This document shows positions 46,901 to 59,494 of a DNA stretch of 64,000 nucleotides, in pieces. This DNA is from Sceloporus undulatus (lineage: Eukaryota > Chordata > Lepidosauria > Squamata > Phrynosomatidae): positions 120,925,273 to 120,989,272 of the forward strand of contig NC_056527.1 in NCBI RefSeq assembly GCF_019175285.1, written 5' to 3'. Position numbers and translations under genes: made by a program. The notes under the pieces were generated by a model. It searched no databases and had not been told where the DNA came from. It saw only the letters and a program-made list of their open reading frames with translations. Numbering within the stretch: position 1 is the first letter of the stretch; each line of letters begins with the position of its first letter.

Positions 46901-47570
46901 AAAACCTTGTGGGCCATCAAGATTCAAACTGGCAATTAGAACATCATATGCCCAGGCGTAATTATGGTTGAGAATAAGATAGCTGGAGTTATAGCATTGT
47001 TTCTGTCAGGACTTGCCTTCTGCATGAGCTCAAGTCCACAGTAGGCAAGCCCATGTAAGGGGTGGCCAACTGTACCAGCCAAAGACACTTGTCCTGTAAA
47101 AATCCCACTTTTATAGCCTCACGTGATAAAGTCCCAAGTCTTGCAGACTCAGCATTATTGTCTTTTCCAGTGAGTCATGTTGTCTCGTGGTATGTCTGAA
47201 GTATGACAGCCTCAGTTGCGTCATCTTGGCAGTCCGTGGCATCCATAGGACATTCCTCCTTCGCCACATTTAAGACTCAACAGGAGGACGTCTGTTCAAA
47301 AGCAATGAGGCACTGGAACATTTCATGGTCAGCCCCACTTTAATGTCAACCCACCATGTTGATTCTCCAGTTCCTCTTGGAGATATGACTACATTCCCCA
47401 CCTTCCCTTACCCTTTTGCCAGGCAATAACAAACCCAAACTGTACCTGTTAATACCCAATATAAACATTGTCTGGGAACAAGCAGCAAACAGCGCCGAGG
47501 CAGGAACATCAGCAAGCTTAAGAGTAGGGCAAGAGGCGAGGCTCTTAAGGGAAGGGGAAATAATAAAAAG
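43914..47570. other. intergenic, mostly unassigned
   Basis: About 3.7 kb with low repeat content. A LINE (L2-like) tail lies at about 44500-44565 (aaccgctttgatctggagga, then ggtatataaataaagg). No exon could be supported. Confidence 0.4.
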
Positions 47571-47890
47571 GGGTGGCCAAAGTATGGCCCTCCAGATATT
47601 GCTGGATTGAAGCTCCCAGCCTTCCTCACCATTGGCTAGGCAGGCAGGAGTTTTTGGGATTGCCAGCTCAGGATTGTGAGATTTTGGGAGTCTGAGGCCT
47701 GATGATGCCACAAGAGTGATGTGACAATGTGGACATCCCTGGCAATGTCAAGGCATAGCAAAATGGCGTCCCTTGTACAAAATGGCAAAATGCTTTGGGG
47801 CATTTATATTTAAAAAAAATATTTTCACACTGTGGATGGCTGAATCCCTAAATACATGGATATGGAGGGCCATATTAGGATTGGATTGGG
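47571..47890. repeat. two DNA-transposon fragments
   Basis: 47571-47645 (tggccctccagatattgctg) is a hAT-like fragment. 47805-47880 (gtggatggctgaatccctaa ... atatggagggccat) matches the ends of the element at 56.8 kb. Confidence 0.45.
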
Positions 47891-49174
47891 AAAGGCTGCC
47901 TCAGGTGTGTTCTCTTTTGGCCAGGAAATGCTTTCCTGGTGTCCTGGAAAGGAATGTTTGTTAGGCAACCAATTGCAGTGGCAATTTTAACTGTGGAACC
48001 AGGTAAAATTAAGAGGGGGAACAGGCCCAGCAACTGCTGTTGGCTGGAATGCTATTTGTTCTTCCGCATCCATCCAGTGCATATTTCAGTCTGCTATTTT
48101 TGAAATGTTTAATCTGTTCTTAATATTGGGTTTTGGCATTTTTGAGCCAGCTTCTAATTTTCGCCTTTTACATTGCATAGCTTTACAATTAATGGTGACC
48201 ATTTAAATTCCACAGACCTTTTAAAAGGAAAGGTCATTCTGATGTGGGTTTGTTTTTTCCAGAAAGTACGGCTATAATTGAATGACAATTTTAAAAACTC
48301 AGGTTGTTTAGTCATTGGGCCAAAGCTGGAAAATCTTTTGAGGCAACAATGCAGACTTCTTGGTGGTGTGCTTAGCAAGCTGGACTTTGCAAACTGAGGT
48401 TTCAGTCCTCAATAAACTGGTCAGTCTTTCTCTCAGCCTTTTGTCTACTTAAGGACATGATGTGGTACATAAGGAAGGAAAAGGAGAAAGGTAATTACAA
48501 AGAAGAACAAGAGTTTTTGCAAATCTTCCATACCTTTCAAGTATAGTTGTCTGTATTTAAAAACAAAAGCAAACCCCAAAGACAATAATTCTCACACCCG
48601 TTTCAGCTTTGCAAGGACACAGGAGTGATCTGTCAGGACCATAATCTTGATATAGTTCACCGAGCAAAGCAGCTGATGGAAAACAAAGCAATTACAACGT
48701 GGTCCATCCTTTGTTATTTGCCTCCAGCAGGTTTGGGGAACACCTTGTGAGATGAAGTTGGATGCCGTACCTGTCCTGATAAACAACAACAGGTGAGCCT
48801 TGCACATTCCTTTTCTGCATTCCTTTTTGTCCCGAATTGTTCCTTGGTTCTTATGGAGGGGTTGAGGCATCTCTAGGCCGAAAATTTCATAGTGTGACAT
48901 CACAAAAACAACACTTCCCCAGGTTTGTTGCCAGGAGTCACACAACAGCAAAACAGGCACATCACTAGATTCATAGCACCGTTGAACAGTCCTTGGGAGT
49001 GACTCTCTGTTACAGATTCAAGCAGGTTTAACCCTCTCTAGAAAATTCTGGGAATATTACTTCTGCAAGCTGACTCTTAAGAATACGGATCTCTAAAAAT
49101 TTTTCCCCTTGTTCACCAAAATATAATTCTCAATATTCCTTGGGTAAAACAATAGAAAGGATCGTACACAGCTA
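47891..49174. other. intergenic, nothing recognised
   Basis: About 1.3 kb without supported exon or clear repeat. Confidence 0.4.
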
Positions 49175-49346
49175 GGACAGTTTGATCTCACTGTAACTGC
49201 CATGGTTCCCTTCTCTGAATTCCTATGGCTTGTACGTAATTGGAGAAGTCCAACATATATAAATCCCTCTATAAACTACAAATGCCACAATGCAGTACCA
49301 TGGCGGTTGAAGTGGGATCAAGCTGCTATCATGGTGAAATGCAGAA
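49175..49346. mobile_element. palindromic MITE, degenerate copy
   Basis: cagtttgatctcactgtaac and tgccatggttcccttctctg at the left pair loosely with accatggcggttgaagtggg at the right, the layout of the 49.75-kb family. Confidence 0.55.
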
Positions 49347-49746
49347 GAACTAATTTAAACTGGTATAAAATGGACCGCAAAGTCCATCTTTCAAAAATGA
49401 CAGGCTGGACTGTCAGGTTGGGCTTGGGAGAGATTAGGATACGAATGAGCGTAACTGATTGGGAAATCTGGCCTGAAAGTCCTCATTAAATGCGTTAAAA
49501 ACACCTTGAACTCGCCACTCGCAGACACACCTCAGGCCTGACCTGGAAGGACAACAGTGTTCTCTGGGAAATGGAAGACTATAATTATTGTTTATATACA
49601 GCTGCAGTCTGTCAGAAATGAAGCCTGGTTAATTGGACCAATGACACAATCTAACAGCAGCATGCTGACAAGGAGAGTATGGAAAATGGAGTCCAAATAT
49701 ATACACATATATTTTCTAAGCTCTAGGCAAAAGCCTGTTAGGTGGG

Positions 49747-49968
49747 GTGGAACTACACTACAGGATTAATGCAGTTTGACACCACTTTAAATACTATGGC
49801 TCCATGCAATGGAATCCTGGGACTTGTAGTTTTGTGAGATATTTAGCCTTCTCTGTCAGAGAGGTCTGGTGCCATAACAAACTGCAGATCCCAGGACTTC
49901 GTAGCATTGAGCCATGGAAATTGAATGGTGTCAGACTGCATTATTTCTGCAGTACAGATCCATCCATT
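49747..49968. mobile_element. palindromic MITE, best complete copy
   Basis: Arms of about 85 bp: left tgcagtttgacaccacttta then ggaatcctgggacttgtag; right, inverted, tgcagtctgacaccattcaa then gaagtcctgggatctgcag. The reference copy for this family in the window. Non-coding; the superfamily is unknown. Confidence 0.8.
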
Positions 49969-50927
49969 GCCAACAACTGAACATCCACTAAAATGGGTCT
50001 TTCCCCAACTTTTGCTGGTTATTCTGTGGGCACTGGGGAGGTTATTCTGGAAATTGTACGAACACATTAAATTCACACCACACTGAAGCAAAGATGTCAC
50101 TTTGGTTTCCATTATGCACAGACTTTCATTTAATGTCAGCTTTTCAAAGAAGGCAGTACACCATGCTTTGCTGTGCCAGGGTCTACAGACAAACTGAACC
50201 TGGGTTGCTATATGATTTGGTTTGATAGGATTGGTCCCTGTGGGTCATTTAACAAACTTCAGAAAGCCTGGTTCTGCACTCTGGAAGGCACTTTCGTATA
50301 GCAGTGATTGGTTGTTTCCCTTTCAGTGGGGCAAGAAATACACTCCAGCACTATTTCTGACTTTCAAGGTGCTCTCCAAAGTACTGAATTCTCCCCTTCC
50401 AAGGTGTCCAACATCTTGACAGCACCTTTCATAAACTCCACTGCAGATCCGCCACCCCAATGACACGGACGTCAGTGGCCACTACTTGTTCTTGACCCAC
50501 AAAATTCTTTGTGGTTTGGGAGGAAAGAAGACAGTGGTGACAAAGAAGGAGATAGAAAAAGCAGAGAGATCCAGTTGCTGGAACTGTGACAACTCTCTGA
50601 AGCACTTGACAAGGTCACTTTCAGATCTGGTCCATGGCTAACAGAGAAGAAATGCCATGTTTTTGCAGCACAAGACTTTTTGGTGATGGTACCCTCCATC
50701 CCTATGTCCTCCTCCTTGATGTTTTTTTAGAAACTGGTGTCTTAGTACTAAGTAATAGTACTTAGTACTTAGACTATTAGTAGATAGAGAGTGCAATGCT
50801 TTTAATACTACACTGCTGTTTAGTTTAGTTTGTGGATGCACAATGCTCTGTCAAATAATGAGCCAGAATCAGGTTTCTGCTCCAAGGAGCTTACAAATCT
50901 AAATGTAGAATTCTCTGCAGAATCAAT

Positions 50928-51030
50928 GTGTAGAGAGATCTTGTAGCACTTCTGAGGCTAACTGAAATAAAGAAGTTGGCAGCATGAGCTTTCTTAGGTC
51001 TACTTCCACAGATGCATATAAATCTAGGCA
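50928..51030 (+). repeat. fragment of the 36.6-kb palindromic repeat
   Basis: gagagatcttgtagcacttc, then aagaagttggcagcatgagc, then taggtctacttccacagatg, in the same order as the left arm at 36.65 kb. 49969-50927 and 51031-52100 show no recognised feature. Confidence 0.55.
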
Positions 51031-52103
51031 ATGAAGTCAGACCACAAGGGAACAGGAGAGGAGAAGCAAAGGAGGAATCTAAGAAATGCAATTCGGTTCA
51101 ACCCAAACCAGAGGGCCATTTCCCCAAAGATGCTCTACAGTGGAATGGAATGACCTTCAAAATGTGGCTCAGCAAGCCTGTCAATCCCCATGCCAATGCA
51201 GAGCTATGATTTGGATATTTGTTGGGGCAACCAGAAAGTTGCGACTGTTGAATGTAGGGCTTCCCACACACTCAGTGACCCACATACCAACACTAGAATG
51301 GAACTGTGAAGATAATAATGGAAAGGGAACATTTGGGAATGCCGTCAAGGTTATTTTGGGCACCAGCAAAGACTAAAACAGTCATCCCCTCCTCCAGAAC
51401 TATAACCCTCCCTCCCTTCTGGCTGGCAGTCAATAGCAACAGAAAATCCAGGGAACGGGAACAGCCATACATCTGTGCATAGAGTTGGTTCTGGTAACAT
51501 CTGACCCAAATGGGACTCAACCAGAGTGGAAGCACAGAATTCTAGAAATTCTAATCATGCATGCCAAAATAACAATTATTTTGGTTTCAAGAGCAAAGGA
51601 CATCACAGCTGTTGGTGGCTGCTAAGTCACAGCCTGAGTCCCATTTTTATATATTGAATTGTTTGCTGTGTATTTACAAGAATCTGCTGCGCTGGTATGG
51701 TTATCTGGATCTAAAAACTGGACTTAATCCCATCACCCAGTCCCAATGAAAATAGATTAACTGACTCACTGGTTGAATGGGGAGACAACACATAGGTAAA
51801 TCCCATTGATTCAATGACCTTATTGTAGTTGAGATAACAAGATAGAGCCTGTTGTACACTGTGGCCTGAATCCTGTTGTTAAATCCAAGTATGCTGGACA
51901 CATTCAATCAATAATATTCAACTCACTTCTCAGTTAGTTGTTCAATTTGTCTACTCTGGTTGGAATTAACCAACACAGTTCTAGATGTAATATACAGTGG
52001 GGTGATTCAGACAGCCAGACCAGAGTAGAGTTATTGAAATCCATGGAATTTAAGTCGGTCACAACTGACCATAAAGGGAAGAAGTTGTCTACTCTGGACC
52101 ATT

Positions 52104-52275
52104 ATAGCATTTTGATTTTGCATTAACTGCCATGGCTCTCGTCTGTGGAATCCTGGGATTTGAAGTTTGGGAAGAGGGTCAAGACTTCTCTGCTGGAGAT
52201 TTATAATCTCTGATCTAATAATGGTCCTTCACCAAACCACAAATCCCAGGATTGGAAACAGGAGCTCCATAGCAA
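52104..52275. mobile_element. palindromic MITE, degenerate copy
   Basis: ttgcattaactgccatggct and gaatcctgggatttgaagtt at the left; ccacaaatcccaggattgga at the right. Same family as 49747-49968. Confidence 0.55.
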
Positions 52276-52559
52276 ACCGTCTTTCTTGACTGCCTCCCCA
52301 GGCTGATAAACCCTTGGAAGAATCTTGCTTTCTTCTTCACATTTGTTGCATCAAAGGAGGCCATTGTAGAAGACTCTAGAAAACATTTTCCCATGGTCCA
52401 GGAGGGCTATTATTGTAGCAATCCCATGTTCAGGGATGGCCACCAAAAATTTGTTCTCCCAAGGAAACTATTTGTGCTCCTTTCTCAGCCACAACAAAAA
52501 AATTCTCCCAAAGCCCAAGAAGATACTTTGAGTGCCACATTTCCATTCTTTGGACGCCA

Positions 52560-52585
52560 AATTAAATTAAATTAAATTAAATTTT
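52560..52585 (+). repeat. (AAATT)n microsatellite
   Basis: Five to six copies of aaatt. Confidence 0.85.
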
Positions 52586-52729
52586 AATGCAACCATCATA
52601 CTTGGCCTTGGAAATGGTGCTCCAGTTTGGGAACAGTGGTAGAGGCACAGACTTACATCCAGCATCAATAACAAAAAGAGATTCCTGCTCTTTAGATAGC
52701 AGCCAGAAATCTGTTAGTGGCCGAATAGC

Positions 52730-52912
52730 TGAGCCAATGTGGTGCTGTGGTTTGAGAGTTGGACTAGGATGCTGGAAAACCAGGGCTGAGATCCCCATAT
52801 GGCCATCGAAACCCAATGGATGGCCTTGGAGCATATCGCACTCTCTCAGCCTCAGAGGAAGGCAATGGGAAACCTCCTCTGAAAAAATCTTTCCAAGAAA
52901 AACCCCGGACGC
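52730..52912 (+). repeat. tRNA-derived SINE
   Basis: Head gagccaatgtggtgctgtgg, then ggactaggatgctggaaaac; body actctctcagcctcagagga. The tail is lost. Confidence 0.8.
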
Positions 52913-53172
52913 TGTGGAATTCTCTCCCAAGGGAGGCTCACTTGGCCCCTCTGCTCTTTTTCCACTGGAAGACAAGGGCCTTTTGGTATAGTAAAATAAT
53001 AAATAACAAAACTTTATTTTTACCCCACCTTTCTGTCAGAAGACAGAAAGGTAACAGGCCTTTGGGTATTTTGGTTGGGATGGAAGGAATTTTAATGGAG
53101 GTACTCTTTTTTTTTTAGCATGCTTCAAATGTGTTTTGTTTTAAATTAGTGTTTTAACTGGATTGTTTAACA

Positions 53173-53290
53173 CAGTGATTCTCAAACTTGGTTTACCAGG
53201 TGGTTTGGACTTCAGCTTCCAGAAGCCCTAGCAGTCATGAATCCTGAGAGCTGAAGTCCAAAACCTCTGGAAGACCAAAGTTTGCAATGG
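53173..53290. mobile_element. hAT-like MITE
   Basis: Left end cagtgattctcaaacttggt; right end inverted ttgcaaactttggtcttcca. The inner parts gtttggacttcagcttccag and ctgaagtccaaaacctctgg are inverted copies. The cagtg(a/g)ttctcaa start is typical of hAT ends. Confidence 0.7.
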
Positions 53291-53299
53291 AGGGTCTAT

Positions 53300-56200
53300 T
53301 CTGCTTATTGGTGAAATGAGAGGAGCAACCCAACATCAGGATGTTCCTCCCTTCTTCACTGGCCAATAAATACATTCAGACTGAATCCTGGAATGGACTT
53401 ACTGCCCCGTTGAAATGGAGGTTGCCAGGTATCACTGCAAGCCATGAAACCCATATAACCACCCAACCACCTGGGAAAAAATTGCATCTGCAAAAGTTAC
53501 AAGGATAAAGAGATATTCATGCAAGAGGAGCTTCATTGCCAAGGGAGGCCATAGGGTTGCTAGATAAGGCAGAATCAGAAACTGAGCCACTTTGTGCTAA
53601 ACATTGTGTGGAAAGGTTAATATATTTAATTATAGATCTGTTGCCCCATGAAAAACCAAGCATACAGAAAGGTATTATGAAAAATTGTATTTCACTCATT
53701 TAAATAACTATTCATTTGGAGCACAACGGAAGGAAGAAAACGACAGCCAATCACGTGAAACAGTTTACATAAATCAAATTAATTTAACCACACAATAAAT
53801 TAAAACATTAAATATTAACTTTCAGTGCAACAACATATACAGAACGGATGGGGAAAGAGTGTCACTTATGACTAAAAATAAACTTCAGGCTGGTTATAAA
53901 CGGTAAAGTTAGTTATGAAAACTGGGTGGGAAAAGGTGTGCAAGAAAGAAATGAAAAAAGTCAGCGCAGAACTGGGAAATGGGCGCCAAGCACTGAAATT
54001 CCTTTTATTCCCAAGATGAGTTGAGTCCAATCTGAAAGTACTGGCGCAGTCTGTGAAAATTCTACTTTTGCTGTGTAAAAAAGGAAAAAATAATAACCCC
54101 CCTCCCTCCAAAAAAGTACCATTTTCATATAAAAAGACTCCATGGTACTTCATAACCGACCATCATTTTCTGGTCAATACCAAAACTGCACATGCAAAGG
54201 CAGAAAGGATCAATCAAAACGGTGGATAAACATGGACAAAAGTTCCAAACAGCAGCAAAGGGTGCAATTCCAGAGAAAAATGAGCAGCCTTGAGTCAAAA
54301 TTTGTGAGCCGTCCATTTTTCTGAGATGACTGGTTCCTTTCCAGTTTCTCCCTCCTTCTTCTTAAAGAAGGATCAGGGTCATGTTTGGAGCAAACCTTCA
54401 ACACAACAGAAAAAGGTCTACGTATCACAGCCGTTTTGCAGAACTTAGATGATATTCCTGGTGCTGGGATGCTCCGAGTACACACTTCAATTTTCTCAGG
54501 CCCAAATGGGACCTTTATCCAAAATTCTGTTTTATTCTAATCCCCCCCCCCCTTAAGTATAAATATCCTTTGAAATAGGACCTGGGGAGGGGCCGAGATT
54601 TCCTGGGAAAGACATTTACTCTCTTCCTCCAAGACACAAGCTTCCATTATCCCCCATCAAAATGGCCAACACCTTACTGGGATACTGGGATTTGCAATCA
54701 ACATACCTGGAGGAGGGCAGCCTAAAGAGGACAGTGCAAAAACAAGAGCGTTTTGACACAATCTTGGGAATGAACATGCTTTTGTCCAAGCTGGACTCAT
54801 GCCCAGCATAGTAAGCCACTGTCACCAAGAGGAAGAGAGGAAAAATTCAGAGGCAAGACTGAAAAATAGGAACTTTACTTTCTTTTTCCTCTTGAAGAAA
54901 CATGCAAGCAAGGGGTTAAAACCCAGATAAAAGCAGTCCAAGGAATCAGATACCAGGCAGCCAACGAGAAACAAAACCAACTTGTCCTTAATATTATTTT
55001 TCAGGTTTGCTCTAGGAGCAATGTTCCTGGCATCAAAAGGGGGCTCCAGTCAACAAATACAACAGCAAAATAAACCAGGGCAATGGGCTACACTTGAAGC
55101 CTTTGGATTTTATTTACTAAGAGACCTGCCAAAATTGTCTTTCTTCCACTTGGAAAAGTAGGCAAAACACGGAGGTTTGACTTGCATCGTAAAAATATTA
55201 AAATTAATTGTTCTGCCAATTCAAGAAAGAGCAGAATGGCTTTCAAACAAGGCACTTTAATGAGACATTATGGCCCATTTGATTGTGCCATCTGTACCAA
55301 CTTCATTTGAAGATCAGGAATGCATCCTTGGATAATTATTTTTCTCTGTCGTTCCTAGAATTCTCCAGCCACTATAAATACTGGTTCTGCTGGCTGGGGG
55401 ACTATGGGAACTGTAGTCCTAAAACATAAAAAGGAGTTAGTTTTCTAAGCCCTGGGTCTCAGTCCTCAACACACGATACAAAGTACTGGGATGTGGGGAT
55501 GCTACCACAGATCACTCCCATCTTTGGAAACCTGCCTTGGAGGCTGCAATTCCAATGAACCAGGCAACAGATCTGCGTCTCAATAAATCTTACAAAATAT
55601 CTCCAGATACAGAAGTCATGAGCAGAAATAATCCAGAGGGAGAGGAAAGGGAGGGTGGCAGTACCAGTCCAGATGTTAAGTCCAAACAGAGCTTAGAAAT
55701 CCCAAACATGCAACTGGAATGGCAACAGCTCAAGTTTAAGAACCTGGATCTTAAGTGATTTAAGGAGGATTCCCATTTCTTTCAAGGGCTTTTTTGAAGC
55801 CAGGTGCTAACAAAACAGACCTTTAAGAGGCCTCTTCAACATCCCGCTTACATCCTGCACAACTAATGCTTCTGTGGCCTATACTTTTTATTCCTTGGGA
55901 AAACACAGAAAAGCAGTAGCAAAGTTGGGATGATGGGGTTAAGGAACGGTCTAAATTTTCATGCAAAGTTTAAACTCCTAAGAAGAATGAGGAGGTGTCA
56001 GCCTTTTTGCTCTCGTTGACTCCCAAAGCGTATTGCTCTATACTCTGTTGTTTTCCTTTTCTAAAACCCCAACCCAAAATTGTCGTTATTTCGGAAGCTC
56101 TATCAATGTGGCTAATGAAAATTTTATCCTGGTGCTCTTGGATGCAAACAAAAGAACTTGCAGGAACATGGAGAGGAACACTAAAGCCAGTCTTCTTAAA

Positions 56201-56728
56201 GGGAAGCAAGCTGGGTCGTCCATTTTGCCCATTCTTCTTCTAGAGTCCAACATTAATGCACCAAATCCAACCTTCCCATCTCAGGGCAGCTCCTAAGAAG
56301 TCTCAAGCAAGGAGGAAGATACTTGGAAAACAGAACTACCCCAACCCAAACTATACAGGTTTCTGGTCTAAGCTGCTCCATAAACATTCCCCAGGGCTAC
56401 ATAAACATGAAGGTGTCCAATGCGCACTTCTGTCTTCTTCCGTTCCACAAAGTCTTTGAGATTCTTTGTTTCATGTAACTTCCACATCGAGATTAGTTTG
56501 GTGTCAAGCAACTCTTGCTTTCCCTTTTGGCAAAGTTTTGAAAGCCCTGAGCTGAAACGGAAGATAAAAGCTCTTGAAGTCTGCTTGCCAATATTGTGCT
56601 AATCCCTGGAAGACATTTTTAAAAAATCCGTGTTAAGTCTCTCTCTGGAATAAGGCCAGGCTTCTGTCGGACGGTGCAGTGGTCCCATCTACACACAGCA
56701 AGGAGAACCTCAGCAGACCAGGACTCTG
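53300..56728 (-). other. TGFA: TGFA 3'UTR and downstream region (probable)
   Basis: About 3.4 kb that is almost free of recognised transposons follows the TGFA stop codon. TGFA has a 3'UTR of several kb in other vertebrates. Minus-strand AATAAA signals lie at about 55111 and 54532. The end of the mRNA cannot be fixed from sequence. Confidence 0.5.
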
Positions 56729-57344
56729 TCAGACAACTGCAAATGGAAAGAAATCCACATCATAATATGCTTGAGAAAGGAAGAACTCTTGTTGGCAAGA
56801 ATACAGGACAAGTAAAAAAAAGACAGGCATAGCCAGTCCTCCATATCCATGGATTCAACCATCACAGCTTGAAAATATTCCCCCCACAATGACTGAACCC
56901 ACAGAGTTCTTAGTAGTGGATTTAATGCTTTATATCACTATTTACTATAGTTCTCTAATGGTATTTTATTGGGGTTTTTTTTAATCTGTAGGGTTGCTGT
57001 TGTTGTTTTAAATGATGTAGGGCTGTTGTCTTAATGGCACAGAAATATGTACTCAATTTCTCTGTATCCATGGATTCTTTATCCATCAATTCATCCATCC
57101 ACCCTTGGGATGACCCTGGGAAAACTCCCTTTCGGCTCTAGAGTTACATGATTCTCTGGCAGTTTATTTACCTGTTTCTGAGTGGCAGCAAGATGACCCT
57201 CCCTTCAGGAGGCCATTGGGTTTCTCATGCCTGCAGATGACCATCCGGCACCAGTCACAGTGTTTCCTTATCCTGCAGCAGCTGCAAAACAGACAACAGA
57301 GAGGGACATGGTTCAGGCTGAGGATGCGCTTAGAAATGATATTG

Positions 57345-57393
<49 letters not shown>

Positions 57394-59494
57394 GCTTTCC
57401 CCCCCAACGTTGGGACCCAAAGCCGACATCAGAATGTACTGGTGAAAGAGGAAAAACAGCACATGGAACTGCCTTGCTTGCAGTAGAAAAGATCTAAATC
57501 TCTACTAATTTCTGTTTGCAGTGCTTTCATGTATTTGCAGGTGCTCTGCTTGGTTTGAAGGCAAAAATCTACCTGAAAATCACACCATTAACAAAAAACA
57601 TGGCGCATTGTACTTTGCCTATGGCCCACAGGTTGCACTTTGTCCTCCCCTGGTTTTAAACCTTTAACAAACTACTGCATAAAAATATCCGTCAGTGCAG
57701 TGGAAGGGACAGGAACTGGAGGAGCATGCCATAGACTGTGACTGGTCCTAACTGGTTTGTGGGTTTTGACCCTTCTGTTAGTGAATAATGTTCACGCACC
57801 AAGATGAACTGAGAGGCCAGAGGCTTGCCGAAAAGAGGATTAAGCAAGAAGGCATCCTACGAAACAAGCCACGGCAATTGGGCAATCGACAACAACCACA
57901 CTCCGGCTGTTCCTCTAAATTACATGCAAAGACTTTAATTTTACTTTAACGGAAGTGTTCCAGACGCAATACGCATGTCACCCCAAAGTCCTGTTTTCAG
58001 AAGAAAACACATAAACGCATGCACACATGCATGATGTCACAAGGAGACGCCATTCCAGGTCATTCTGCTGACAACGATGTACAGCCCTTACAAATATACA
58101 TATTTTATATATCATTTCGTGGTGAACTTCGTACTAAACTTTTAACTAAAATAACCATACAGTGATGGAGGCAGACACTCAGAAATGTTTTCTTTTGCTC
58201 CGGGACAGCTCCCTCCCAAAGACAGAAACTTTGCTAGACTCCAGGATCCAAATCTTAAGCTCCCAGTGATCAACTCTATTGAGGTTATAGTTTTTTTTTT
58301 TTGTGGGGCTATGTGGCTATGTTCTAGAAGAGTTTATTCCTGACCTTGGGACATGGAAGCACTTTGCAGGTTAACCATCTCACTCACATCAAAGAATGGA
58401 ATGGAATATGATCAAACATTTAAACAGCACTAAAACCATGCCGAGCGACTACTTTTCCATACAGAGGATGCCCTTGGGACACAAGTGCACCTCAATAGGA
58501 TGAAGTCCCACTTACTGTATTAGGACGCAGACCATTATAAGCACCACGCAGGCTATCACCGAAACCACCACCAAAGCAGTAATGGTTTGCTTCTTCTGGT
58601 TGGCAGCAACTACTGCCAGGAGATCCGCATGTTCACACCGCGTCCCAACATAACCAGAATGGCAACTGTGGCAAGAAAAAGAAAGAAATCAGGAGTGATG
58701 CATCCAACAGAGGAGAAGGAGAAAGAAAAGGTAATTAAAGAGCAAAATGTGAGAATTCAGCTTGTCACCTAGGACCAAGCCCTGTGGATTAGACTCACTG
58801 AATCGATTGTTGAATGGGAACCAGCATGGTGTAGTGGTGTGAGTGTTGGACTACAACTCTGGAGAGGGTTTGAATCTCCACTCGGCATGGAAACCCATTG
58901 GGTGACCTTGGACACTCTCTCAGCCTCAGGGAAAGACAATGCCCAACCTCCTCTGCACAAATCTTGCCAAGAAAACCCCATAATAGGGTCTCCATAAGTC
59001 GGAAATGACTTGAAGGCATACAACAGCAACAAGGGCACAACTAAGCAACCAAAATTTGATCAGATGTGACTGGATTTTAACTTTCTGGTTCCCAAAAACT
59101 GCAGTAATGTGGCCCCTGCAGTGTCAGGAGTAGCTGCAAATGCCCTTGATCCCCACTCAGTCTTGGAAGCCCACTGGGTGACTTTGGGCAAATCACACTC
59201 TCTCAGCCTCAGGAGAAGGCAATGGCAAAACTCCTCTGAACAAACCTTGCCCAGAAAACCCATGATAGGTTTGCCTTAGGGTCACCATAAGTCAGAAATG
59301 TCTGAAGGCACATGACAAAAGACAAATCCCTCTCCTTGGTGTGAGCTTTTCAAGAGGCAAAAGAGTCAAAACTTACATGCAAGCTGGTTTTTCCTCCTGC
59401 ACCAAGAACCTGCAAGTGCCGTGGAAACAGAATTGGCTGTGGGCATCGGGGCAGGTGTTGAAGTGAGACCTCACCGCAGCCGCTACTGGGGGGC
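56729..59494 (-). CDS. TGFA: TGFA transforming growth factor alpha (exons 3-6)
   Basis: TGFA is a membrane-bound EGF-receptor ligand released by ADAM17. Four coding exons were found: 59377-59494, 58516-58665, 57172-57281 and 56729-56736, all GT-AG and in phase. The EGF domain has its six cysteines ([10 protein letters not shown] in [23 protein letters not shown]). The N-side shedding site context is AAA/VRSHFN and the C-side is DLLA/VVAA, both close to human. A transmembrane segment rich in V, I and L follows [10 protein letters not shown]. The cytoplasmic tail has the CC pairs used for palmitoylation and ends HSETVV, the PDZ ligand. The last exon contributes only VV and the stop. Exons 1-2 (signal peptide and start of the propeptide) were not found and should lie past 64 kb. 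Confidence 0.95.
56829..57115. mobile_element. Tigger/mariner-like MITE in TGFA intron
   Basis: cagtcctccatatccatgga at the left and, at the right, ctgtatccatggattctttatc plus cacccttggg. It lies between TGFA exons 5 and 6. Confidence 0.45.
57343..57391 (+). repeat. (ATC)n microsatellite
   Basis: About 16 atc units lie roughly 60 bp upstream (in gene sense) of the TGFA exon 5 acceptor at 57282. The rest of the intron 57392-58515 shows nothing recognised. Confidence 0.9.
58819..59033 (+). repeat. tRNA-derived SINE, near full length
   Basis: Head gaaccagcatggtgtagtgg, then gttggactacaactctggag; tail cataagtcggaaatgacttg then aaggcatacaacagcaac. It lies in TGFA intron 3, antisense to the gene. 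Confidence 0.9.
59137..59329 (+). repeat. tRNA-derived SINE, head missing
   Basis: Body gcaaatcacactctctcagc then gaaggcaatggcaaaactcc; tail caccataagtcagaaatgtc. Directly follows another copy in the same orientation. Confidence 0.85.

Noticed and set aside
57343-57391. CRISPR-like regular repetition
   Set aside because: Simple trinucleotide microsatellite in a vertebrate intron. No repeat-spacer structure.
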